From Sophora flavescens (Eukaryota; Streptophyta; Magnoliopsida; Fabales; Fabaceae): a stretch of 64,000 nt of DNA. Below, piece by piece: positions 21,412 to 32,136 of this stretch. Positions within the stretch are counted from its first letter, which is position 1. Every line of letters starts with the position of its first letter. The notes below the pieces were generated by a model. That model saw only the letters and a program-made list of their open reading frames with translations. It was not told the origin of the DNA and made no database searches. A program made the position numbers and the translations under genes. The stretch is taken from contig CM061069.1 of assembly GCA_030762895.1 (NCBI GenBank), positions 22,583,630 to 22,647,629 on the forward strand, in the 5' to 3' direction.

Positions 21412-22426
21412 CGAGTGAGAAAGAACTTCTGAGGCTCGGTTCCATCAATCCGGTGACCCTATCATGATTTTGAGTACACTGTTGTGATCGTGACAATGAC
21501 GTCTTCTTAACCCTATCCTTATTTTCTTGCTAAGGCTAAGATAAGCCTATGCTCTTTTTATGCCGACATGCCGTCGGTGACGGTATTGAGGTTTTCTCGT
21601 AGCTTGGTTATCGATTTTACGTTCTGTCTTCATATTAGGGTTACCTGTGACGTTTGCTTCGTGTACATGTATCCAGGAGAATTTTCGGAGCACCGAAGGT
21701 ACCCGATTGCTACAAGGCAGAATCGAGTGTAGTAAGGGAATTTCTGTTTTGTGGTCCTAGTGATAGCTACACACACCTCAGGTGGGAGAAAGAAGCCACC
21801 TATCATCGGAAAAGACTAAGTAGCATATCTTACAATTATGGTGTAGGGTGACCTAAACCTTACTAGTAAGCGAGTAATCGACAATGTCAATATCACATTG
21901 GCGACTACCCCGTAGTACCAATGATGATATAGGGAATGTAGGTTTATCGCTGTTAGGTTGATTTTGTGAATATCGAGGTTGTGTGATTTTACCTGTTGAG
22001 CTGCTTGCTGTGTGATGTTTGTGTTAACATGCTTAATATACGTTATTTGGCTAATTGTGATTACATGAATATTTTAATATTATTTTAACATGTGTAACAT
22101 GCTTTGTCTGATAACATGCTATATCTGCTGTTATGTGCTTAGTTGGTCCCTAGGCGATGATATCTACCATTGTGGAGAGATGCATGTTGGGGAGCATATG
22201 ACATGAGACCTAGTGGTGCCTAACCTAATGAAATATTATTTTATATATGTGATGGATTAATGTGATGTGATCTGAGACATGATATGAGTTGGTGACGGAA
22301 GGTTGAGGCATTATGTTATGACCCGATACGAGTCGGCGATACTCATATAGACTGCATGATGTTACTCACATTCGTGTGGGTGGAACATACGAGGTCAGAG
22401 TATCCTGTGGATAAATATATCTTAAG
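21412..22426 (+). repeat. Middle part of solo LTR H
   Basis: It continues H after the GTCAG duplication of I. Non-coding. Ends at the first TG of sirevirus F. No other feature is supported. Confidence 0.55.
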
Positions 22427-23497
22427 TGTCTTGATTAATGACTAAACTTAGAATGATTTGATGTTTAAAATGATTCACTAACTACTTGCAAAACTTGAGT
22501 TTTTCAATGATTATTTTAGAACAAGGAAAATGGATGCAATGGAACTTAAAGTAAGGAACATGAAGATTAACTTGAAGAAGGAGCATCACGACCAAAGCAA
22601 ATGGAAGAAGATCCTTAGATGCTTATGTAATGAAGTTTCTCAAATTAACTCTTAGTTAAGCTCTCAAAAGAATAATGAAAATGATTTTCAAAAGTAAATA
22701 AGTTTTCAAAATGAACGTAGAATGAAAAATTTAATTAATGGATCAAGATTTCTATGTATACATCTCGTATCTTTCACGCTAATTAACTAACTTTTAATGA
22801 AAACCTGTGTGTACATCTTTGTATAAGTGTTACACATCGATTGACACTTGAGTTACTTGATTAGAAAACATTTTTGATAATGTACATCGATTAGTACATT
22901 TGTGTATAAGAAAGAACAAAACTAAGAAGTTTTTGAGACAGTTACATAGTCGATGTATGTTGTTCTGGGTTGCAAATACACGAGTTTTCAAGAAATACAT
23001 CGATGTAATAATGTGTGTAATTCTTTAGTTCAAGAATATTCAAGAACATAATCGATTGAACATAGGAGAAATTACTATGTACAGAGGAACATCAATCAAT
23101 GTACACATGTTCTAAACGTGAAAATTATGTTTAATACATCTGTGTACTAATCGATTGACTAGTTACAGGATTTTCAAATCAATTCTGTTTTGATCTCAAC
23201 TGACTTGTAAATTGTGTCCAACGGATCTATTTTTGATGTATAACTATATATTGACATCAGTAAACACTTTTTCAACAATCCAGAACTCAGAATACAAGAT
23301 CTTTCACTGAAAAAATTGAGAGAGCTAAGCATTGAGAAAATCTGAGAATTTTCAATAGGACTTCAACTTGTAAATCTGATTTTCAGAATCTGTATTCAAT
23401 TTTCTGTTTGTAAAAGTTGTGATTAGAGAGAAGGTTCTCTCGTGGACTAATTCAAGATTAGAAGGGACTCTTGGTGCTGTGCAAGAGTAGAAGGAAC
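22427..23497 (+). repeat. 5' LTR of F, first part, with ACATCGAT words
   Basis: Non-coding LTR sequence. Between about 22800 and 23160 the word ACATCGAT, or its close relatives ATCGATTGA and AGTCGATGT, recurs eight or so times in both orientations, alternating with GTGTATAA and TGTGTAC stretches. Confidence 0.7.
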
Positions 23498-24989
23498 TAT
23501 TAGAATCAAAGTGGTTTTGGATTAAAATAATATCTTAAGTTTTGATGTTAACAAAAAGGTTAAATTTGTATGGCAAAGTGTTGTCAAAGATCTAACTTGT
23601 TTGTTATAAGTATGCAGGGACTATTTGATTTATACGAGTCAGAGGAACTTAAAATTAAAGTATAGAATTTATCAGATTCTATTTCAATCCTCAAGACGAG
23701 TCTACAACACTTGGTAAAATTCTGAGTCTTTAGCTTTATGGTAGACGAGATCGTTAAAATAAGAATAGACGAGGTCTTAAAATTAACATAGGAAGACGCG
23801 TTACTAAGTCTAAATAAAAATCAAAGAGACGAGACTTTGAAATATAACAAGTCCTAAGACTTGATAGATGGAGCAGTCTCACTAGACGCCACGTCAGTAG
23901 ACGAGCTCTTAAGTATAGCACGTCCAAACTCTCGGAACTAGGCGAAAAATCTGTAGAAGCATTATCGGTAGACGAGCTCATCTCATTGATAAGTTGATCT
24001 TGCACGTCCAAAGACCTGCGCGTCTACTAGTTTTAAAACGAGAACCCGTCTAAGTCTAAATGTATTTATTTCAAATGATTGCTTATTTAATTCAAAGAAT
24101 ATATGTCTTTTTACCCTTGCCGTTTCTGTTGTTTAAAATATTTATCTTTTGGATAAAAGAACTTCGTACCATCGAAACCATAAACTTTTGTACTCTGTCA
24201 ACTACATTGTTGTAAAGATCAAGTCAAGTACAAAGATGGAAAGTCAGAAAGCAACCCTTGGTACAACAGAGAAGTGACAGCTCTACTTTGAGCATTCCTC
24301 TGATAATCAAAAGCACTTCTCCAAGAAGCATATCAAGTTATCAGTCTCAACGGATCCAAGCATTTAATTCTATATCTAAACGGATATAACTTGAAGACCG
24401 TTGAAGAAGATCAAGATAGAGAAGCACTTCATCTATATATAATTGAAGAACTTCAAGAAGATATATACATACAAAAGATAGACAAGCTCTGATATCATAG
24501 TGCAGAAACTCTTTGAAATTGTAAAACAAGTTTACGTGTAAATCTTGTTGATCTTAAACTTTCAAATACTCACACATAGTGAGTTCTTAGATCAATGTTG
24601 TAAACCTCTTTGTTAGAGTTAGAGCCTGAAGATGCTGGGTAGAGAAAGAATACTTGTAGCCTGAAGAGGTGTTGAATACTTGTAATCTATTTGCAAAATA
24701 GTGGAGAAAATCCTTCAGGTAGAAGGGACTGGACGTAGCTCTTGGTTGGAAGAGAGTGAACAAGGATAAAATACTTGTGTGTTTCCTCTAACCCTTATCT
24801 TTTACACTTTTTTGTTATACTAACTTTGGGGTTTTGAATCTGAGTTTGTTAACTCTTCAAAAACATTTTCCTGTATGTGTGCTGTTTATTTTGATCTTCT
24901 TGTAAAAGTGTTTGAGAAAAGGATTTTTCGAAAATCTGTTAAGAAACACAATTCAACCCCCCTTCTTGTGTTTCCCCGTGTCAACTTCA
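23498..24989 (+). repeat. 5' LTR of C
   Basis: It starts TATTAGAATC (a mutated TGTT), ends GTGTCAACTTCA, and matches 35464-36955. At about 23741-24055 it holds a cluster of GACGAG words and their complements (for example GTAGACGAGCTC, GACGCCACGTC). Confidence 0.9.
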
Positions 24990-24991
24990 GT

Positions 24992-25002
24992 TGGTATCAG
25001 AG
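24992..25002 (+). other. Primer-binding site of C (tRNA-Met type)
   Basis: TGGTATCAGAG stands two bases after the LTR end. Its last five bases, CAGAG, became the target-site duplication of solo LTR D1, so the site is now cut from the rest of the leader. Confidence 0.85.
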
Positions 25003-25807
25003 TGTTGTTTTGGCTTCAATGACTCGACGGGGACGCGGGGGGGGGGGGGGGGTGAATTGAGTTTTCAAAAATTACTTCCCTCTTAAAACTTTTTCACAAA
25101 AGCTTTATAAATCAGAGTTGCGGATTAGTGTTCTCAGGATCTTTTTATAAAATCGATGAAGGGTTTTTACAAAATCTTGAATAGAAGGTGATGAGGATAA
25201 GAAAGATTAATAACGAATAGGTTCAGGTTCAATAACTCAAGACTAACAAAATACAGTTTATGCAGATCAAGAACATAAATTATATTTGAACTTTAAACAT
25301 CAAAATCGCAGGTTCTTGATCATAAACAGAAAGTAAGGAGTTTGGGTTTAGAGATACCACACAACCAGATTTATCCTGGTTCAGTCACCTCCACTGTGAC
25401 CTACATCTAGTCCCCACTCCACCTGTGGGATTTCACACACTAACACACAAGCTTTGCCAGGTAGCTTGCAAAAACTTCACACCACAGAGCACTTCTTCAC
25501 CTCGAGATACCACACTCTTGTGAAGAGCCTCAATGTTCAACCTTAGGGATACCTCACCATAATCACTCAGAGAGACTCCCTCTCTCTTTACAATCAAAAT
25601 GTAAAACAAAAATTGATTCCTAACTCTCAATAGTCAGATAAACAAATTGAAGCACTTTGAGTATTGAAACACTCTTTTCACAATAAGCTCAAGGAAGATG
25701 ATGAATAACTTTCACAATTGATTTCTTAAATTGATTTTGTAAAACTGTGATATGTTATGATATTCGTATATGTTGTTATCTGTGTTTAAAGTGTTCCTTT
25801 GATCCCT

Positions 25808-25817
25808 CTTTATATAG
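25808..25817 (-). promoter_or_regulatory. TATA box of the D/E/K sirevirus LTR
   Basis: On the minus strand CTATATAAAG precedes AGGGATCAAAGG. The same block is found in the LTR copies of E (3' copy near 38185, 5' copy near 43505) and of K (near 61585). Confidence 0.6.
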
Positions 25818-26039
25818 AAAACAAGTTATAGTCGTTGGGATCAATCAAAACAGATTTGGTTCTGATTTAATCAGAATCTGTTTTCTTGATTCTGGTTCTT
25901 GAAATAAGATTCTGATAGTTCTTGTTGAATTTGCGTCCACAAAATAACGAGTCCATTTGGAAAAATAGCGGCGTCCATTTTCCATGTCAGCAGACGGGAG
26001 TACTAACACAAAGTAATTGGACGTGCTCCAACTAGTGGA

Positions 26040-26440
26040 CGAGCGCTTGTATTACTTTAGTAGACGTGAGCTTCTGTCACTTTGGTGGACGTGAGCTTCT
26101 GTCACTTTAGTAGACGAGAGCTTTTGTCACTTTAATGGACGTGAGCTCCTGTCACTTTAGTAGACGAGAGCTTCTATCACTTTAGTGGATGCCAGCTTTT
26201 ACCATTTTCTTGGATGCCAACTTTTACCACTTTCTTGGACACCAGCCAGCTTTTACCACTTTCTTGGATGCCAGCTTTTGCCTGTTTCTTGGACGCCAGC
26301 TTTTACCAGTGTTGGACGAGCGCTTATATTATTCCCAGTGTTGGACGAGCGCTTATATTATTCCAGTGTTGGACGGGCGCTTATATTATTCCAGTGTTGG
26401 ACGGGCGCTTATATTATTCCAGTGTTGGACGAGCGCTTCT
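26040..26440 (-). repeat. GACGAGCGCTT tandem array in LTR D1
   Basis: More than a dozen units of about 25 bp. The early ones read AGTGGACGTGAGCTTCTGTC, the later ones TGGACGAGCGCTTATATTAT. Units vary in the middle but keep GACG(A/T)GCGCTT or GACGCCAGCTTTT. The array continues in degenerate form up to 25935. Open frames across it are artefacts of the repeat. Confidence 0.85.
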
Positions 26441-26872
26441 GAAATCTTATTTCCAAAAATCATTTTCATTAACGAAAACTTATTCCTTTTAATGCAGGTT
26501 ATGAAAAATGATTTTCTTCATGCATATTTCTTAATTGAGCTATTTGTGAATAAGAGATTTCATCTCTCACAAATCATCTAAGACTTAACACTAATTTCTT
26601 CGTTTAAGCTCTTGTCTTGATGATTCCTTGATCTTCGTCCTTGCTCTTTGATTCCTCCAAGTTCTTCTTTGAATATTCTCCTTTGATTGCTCGCTGAACT
26701 TGTTGAATATTGCTTGATACCTGTCTTTACAATTTGACACTAAAACACTTGCATACACATTAAGTTGTATTTTTCATATATCAAAATCTCTAAGTCATTT
26801 AGTCTAACACAGAGATCAGCCTCGAAAGGGTTGAGCATCTAACAAGTGCCGGGGGAGTACGATCCATCAAGC

Positions 26873-28560
26873 ATGGATACAGAAGGACAAGCAATCAACA
26901 TACCTCCTCTCTTTGATGGTAGTGATTATGACAACTGGAAAAATAGAATGATGGCTTTTCTTGATGCACAAAACACAGACATCTGGGAGCTGATTGAAAC
27001 TGGCTACACTAAGCCAAGAGGTGATGCTGGAGCTGCTATTCCTAGAGCTCAATGGACTCAAGAGCAGGAAAATCAACATCATCTCAATCTGAAAGCTAAG
27101 CACTATTTGATGTGTGCTATCACCAGATATGAGCATGATAAAGTAGATAGCTGTAACACTGCTAAGGAAATATGGGATACTCTTGCCCTAATTCATGAAG
27201 GGTCATCCCAAGTTAAGGAGTCAAAGATAAGCATGCTGGTTCATCAGTATGAATTATTTAAAATGGCTGAACATGAAACTATAGATTAAATGTTTGTAAG
27301 ATTCCAAACTATCACCAATAGTCTTAGATCTCTTGGAAAAACCTATGAGAACAGAGATCATGTCAAAAATTTTGAGGAGCTTATATAAACAGTGGAGACC
27401 TAAGGTCACTGCTATTCAGGAAGCAAAGAACCTCAATATTCTCACTTTGGAGGAAATCTTGGATCTTTAAAAGTTCATGAGCTTGAGCTCAATGAAGAAG
27501 AAAGTTCCAGAAAAGGAAAATCTGTTGCCCTAAAGGCAAAGAAGGCTAGATCTTCCAAAGTTCTTAAAGGTGAGGAATCCTCTGATGAAGCAGACCTTTC
27601 TGACAGTGATGAAGGATCTGATGGGGATGAACTGTCTTTCATCTCCAGAAAGATTCAACATATGTGGAGAAAGAAAGGTGGTTTCAAAAGGAAGCAGTTC
27701 AACAAAAAGTTCATCAAGTAGGAATCAGACTATAAGGACACCTCTGTGCTTCGAGTGCAAAAAGCCTGGTCATTTCAAAGCTGACTGCCCAGAACTGAAG
27801 GACAAAAAGAAGTTCTTCAAAAAGAAGAAAAGGCTTGGTGGCTACTTGGGAGGATCTGGATCCGTCTTCATCTGATGAAGAAAATGAAGCAGAGGAAGTG
27901 GCAAATATCTATCTCATGGCTGGTACATCATCGGAAAGTGAATACACTGATGCAGAGGTAATGGATTCTAACCCTTCCATTCTTCAAGATGCATTTGATG
28001 AGTTATTGCACAACTCATCAATTCTGTCTCATGAGTATAGAAGTCTCAAAAAGAAAATTTCCAAACCATCTAAAGAATTTGATAGGGTTTGCATGGAGAA
28101 AATAAGTCTTGTAAATGAAAATGACAAACTAAAATCAAAGAATGTTAGTCTAACTGACAAAATCAAGTATGAGCCAACTGTCTCTTGTGAAGTTACAAAA
28201 CTAAAACAAGATGTGACATATCTGACAGACACTTTGTCTAAATTTATAGGTGGCTCAGATAAACTAAGTTTAATTTTAAGGTACTCTAGGTCCCCTCATG
28301 ATAAGTCTGGCCTTGGCTATGACAAAGAAAAACATGAAACATCTCCTAAAAAGTCAAAACCACATATGCATAGTAGAACCTCAAAAGCTCAAACACTGTA
28401 TGTTAAAACTAAACTGAGCTCGTCCAGTACTTACTGTAAAGTGTGTGGAAAAAGTGGTCATATAACATCTAGATGCTTACATCATAAGCATACTAAACAT
28501 GCTCGTCCAGTGACTACTAACAAGAAAGGACCCAAGTCAATATGGGTACCTAAAGATAAG
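26873..28560 (+). pseudogene. Sirevirus gag of element C
   Basis: The ATG at 26873 (MDTEGQAINIPPLFDG) is the likely start; an upstream in-frame ATG at 26846 would add nine residues. UBN2-type gag motifs follow (DYDNWKNRMMAFLDAQ, EIWDTLALIHEG, VHQYELFKM). A stop lies at 27287, then frame shifts, and a zinc knuckle CFECKKPGHFKADC at about 27755. A long Ser/Glu/Lys-rich spacer (27835-28400) with coiled-coil character leads to a second Cys/His motif, CKVCGKSGHITSRC, at about 28437. The length and the two Cys/His motifs fit the long gag region of sireviruses. Confidence 0.85.
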
Positions 28561-31500
28561 ATTGTACCTGTTGCAGACTTGCTTAACAACAGGAAAGAAA
28601 CACACATCTTGGTACTTGGACAGTGGTTGCTCACGTCACATGACGGGAGAAAGGTGTATGTTCCAAGACCTTAAACATAGGGATGGTGACTGGGTTACCT
28701 TTGGAGGTAATCAGAAAGGGAAGATCATTGGAGTAGGTAAAATTGGTAAACATCATTTTCCCTCCATTGATAATGTTCTATTAGTAAATGGTTTAAAACA
28801 CAATCTGCTAAGCATAAGTCAATTGTGTGATAGTGGATTTGCTGTTTCTTTTGATAAGAACATGTGTAATGTCAAGAAACCTGATGGATCACTCTTATTC
28901 ACTGCCAAGAGGTAAAACAATATGTATAAGATTGACTTGGAGGACCTTACGAATCAAAGTGTCTCATATCTAGTGTCTATTGAAGATGAGCGATGGATTT
29001 GGCACAAAAGGCTAGGTCATGCAAGCTTGAAGTTAATTTCAAAGCTAAATAAGCATAACCTCGTGAGAGGATTACCAAACCTTAAGTTCATATATGATGC
29101 TCTCTGTGATGCATGTCAAAAGGGAAAACAAGTCAAAGGTTCCTTTGAATCTAAAAATATTGTTAGTACCAATAGACCACTAGAGTTGCTACACCTTGAT
29201 CTGTTTGGACCAACTAGGAGTACCTCTGTCAGTGGAAAGAAATACGGTCTTGTCATAGTAGATGACTACACTAGATGGACATGGGTTAGGTTCCTATCTG
29301 ACAAGGATGAGTCTTTCAAGGTCTTCTCTGTATTCTGCAAACGTGTAAAGAATGAAAAATGCTTATATATCACTTCAATTAGAAGTGTCCGTGGGGGAGA
29401 GTTTGAAAATGAGTTATTTCATAAGTTCTGTGAAGAAAGTGGTATACTTCACAACTTCTCAATACCTAGAACACAACAGCAAAATGGTATGGTAGAGAGA
29501 AAGAACATATCTCTTCAAGAGATGACTAGAACAATGCTCAATGATAACTCTGTCCCTAGACACTTCTGGGCCGAAGTGGTTAATACTGCCTGCTACATTC
29601 AGAACATAATATACATTAGACCAATTTTTAATAAGACTCCTTATGAATTGTGGAATGGACGAAAACCCAACATATCTTACTTTCATCCTTTTGGTTGTAA
29701 ATGCTATATATTGAATACTAAAGATCAACTTGGTAAGTTTGATGCTAAAGTAGATAATGGAATTCTGTTAAGATATTCTGAATCATCAAAAGGATTTAGA
29801 GTTTATAATTCTAGAACTTTAGTAGTAGACGAATGTATACATGTTAAGTTTGATGACAAGCAGTCTGATAAGAAATTATTAGAGCTTGATGAAGCTATTG
29901 CAGATTTGATTCTCAAGGATTCTGAAATTCAAACAAATGTCAAACCTGATGATAAAGTGGACGACCTTCAACAATATGAGTGAGAAACTTCAACTTCTCG
30001 ACAAGAAAATGTTCAGAGATCTTAGTACTTCAGGAATTATCATCCACATGATCAAATCATTGGGAATCCTAATGATAAGCTAAGAACCAGATCTACATTC
30101 AGAGAGCAAGATGATTCTGCCTTAGTTTGAGTTAGAACTAAAGACAGTAGACGAGGCTCTACTGGACGAGGGATGGATTCTTGCAATGCAGGAAGAACTG
30201 AATCAGTTTGAAAGAAGTTAAGTGTGGACTCTTGTGCCTTTACCAAAAGACAAATCAGTTATTGGAACCAAATGGGTTTACAGAAACAAGCTTGAAGAAA
30301 ATGGTAAGGTGATAAGAAATAAAGCTAGACTTGTTGCACAAGGTTATTCTCATGAAGAAGGTATAGACTACACTGAAACTTTTGCACCAGTTGCTAGATT
30401 AGAGGCAATTCGCATCTTATTATCATTTATCGCACATCATAGTGTAATGCTATATCAAATGGATGTAAAAAGTGACTTTCTAAATGGTGTTATTATTGAG
30501 GAAGTATATGTTATGAAACCTCCAGGTTTTGACAGTGAAACCTAACCTGAACACGTATATAAGCTAAAGAAAGCTTTATATGGCCTTAAACAAGCTCCTA
30601 GAGCTTGGTATGAAAGGTTAAGTTCATTCTTAATGGACAATGGATTTAGTAGAAGAAAGGTTGATACAACCTTATTTAGAAAATCCAATAAGTCCTGTTT
30701 TATTGTTGTTCAAATATATGTTGATGACATAATTTTTGGTGCTACTAATGAATCTCTATGTAAATAATTCTCTAAGCTTATACAGAAAGAGTTTGAAATG
30801 AGCATGATGGGAGAACTCAAGTTCTTTCTTGGACTTCAAGTTAAGCAAACAGTGGTCGAGGTGTACATCCATCAAACTAAGTATACAAAGGAATTGTTTA
30901 AAAAATTCAAGATGGATGATTGCAAGACTATGAACACCCCTATGCATCCCACATCCATACTGAACAAAGATAACAAAGATAAAAAGGTAGACCAAAAGTT
31001 ATATAGAGGTATGATAGGATCTCTGCTATATCTTACTGCATCTAGACCTGATATTATGTTCAGTGTATGCTTATGTGCTCGATTTCAATCTGATCCAAGA
31101 GAATCTCATTTATCAGCAGTTAAAAGAATATTTAGATATTTAAAAGGTACTACTAATCTGGGTTTGTGCTTTAAGAAAAATGGTGATTACAGATTAGTTG
31201 GTTTTTGTGATGCTGACTATGCTGGAGATAGAATAGAAAGAAAAAGTACCAGTGGAGGATGTCCCTTCATTGGAGCAAATCTAGTCTCATGGTCAAGCAA
31301 AAGACAAAGTACTATTGCCTTATCAACTGCTGAAGCTGAGTATATTTCAGCTGCTAGTTGCTGCTCACAACTTCTATGGATCAAACATCAATTAGAGGAC
31401 TACAATATGTTTGTAAGTAATATTCCACTTATGTGTGATAATACTGATGCAATAAATATATCTAAGAATCCAATATTGCATTCAAGGGCTAAGCATATAG

Positions 31501-31661
31501 AGATTAAACATCACTTTATTAGAGATTATGTGCAAAGAGGCATTATTAATATACAATTTGTAGATACCGACCATCAATGGGCAGACATCTTTACTAAACC
31601 TCTTGCAGAGGACAGATTCATATTTATTAGAAAACATCTTAATATGATTTGTGTGGATTAA
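28560..31661 (+). pseudogene. Sirevirus pol of element C (PR-IN-RT-RH)
   Basis: The order is: protease WYLDSGCSRHMTG (about 28610); GAG-pre-integrase with WHKRLGHASL and CDACQKGKQV (28990-29130); integrase with LHLDLFGPTRS, VDDYTRWTWV and QQQNGMVERKN (29190-29530); reverse transcriptase with GTKWVYRNKL, ARLVAQGYS, QMDVKSDFLNG and IYVDDIIFGATNE (30255-30765); RNase H with CDADYAGDRIERKSTSGG, STAEAEYISA and ADIFTKPL (31205-31610). Stops or frame breaks occur near 28670, 28915, 29981, 30217, 30545 and 30765. In the integrase the usual RSDHGGEF reads RSVRGGEF, so a catalytic Asp is also lost. It ends at 31659-31661. Confidence 0.9.
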
Positions 31662-32136
31662 CTATGCGTCCAATGCTTGTGTCTATTGCATGGGCATCTA
31701 TTGCTCAAGTGTGTCCAATGCATGTTACATGTGCGTCCAATAGGCATTGCGTCCATTGACTGTTTACATAGTTTTATCATACTCGTCTATGCTATCTATT
31801 ATTATATTTACATTAATTCATGTCCAAGACATATTTAATAATATTCTTATACTGAGACTGTTATTTCCATCAATCCCATCAATAGCTTTTTACGGTTTCA
31901 AAAACCTGCGCTGCATCAGTACTCATTACTTCTTTTCTCACACGTTTTCATTTTTTATTTTCTTTGGGAAAACTCTTCAAATTCGAAACCTTTTTAAGTA
32001 ATACTTGTTCCCACTGAAAAACCTTTCACAATCTTCTCTCTTTGAACCCTTGAGTATTCCATTTTCTCGCCACTAAACCCTAAACTCTCAAACCTCATCA
32101 ATTGCTTATTCTTCTTTTGCTTTCAATGTGGACAAG

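Larger units (their letters stand above)
25003..26809 (-). mobile_element. Solo sirevirus LTR D1 in the leader of C
   Basis: The 1807-bp LTR matches the LTRs of E (42711-44390) and K (60624-62463). On the minus strand it runs TGTTAGACTAAATG to AAACAACA. CAGAG is duplicated at 24998-25002 and 26810-26814. It contains a 16-G run (25037-25052, C-rich on its own strand) next to the U5 end and a 25-26-bp tandem array at about 26040-26440. There are no coding sequences, so it is a solo LTR left by recombination. Confidence 0.9.

Noticed and set aside
26185..26581. Three overlapping frames with repeated WTPAF or LDERLYY units resembling a repeat protein
   Set aside because: They are translations of the 25-bp LTR array in three frames; the same occurs at 43855-44162 in the E copy.
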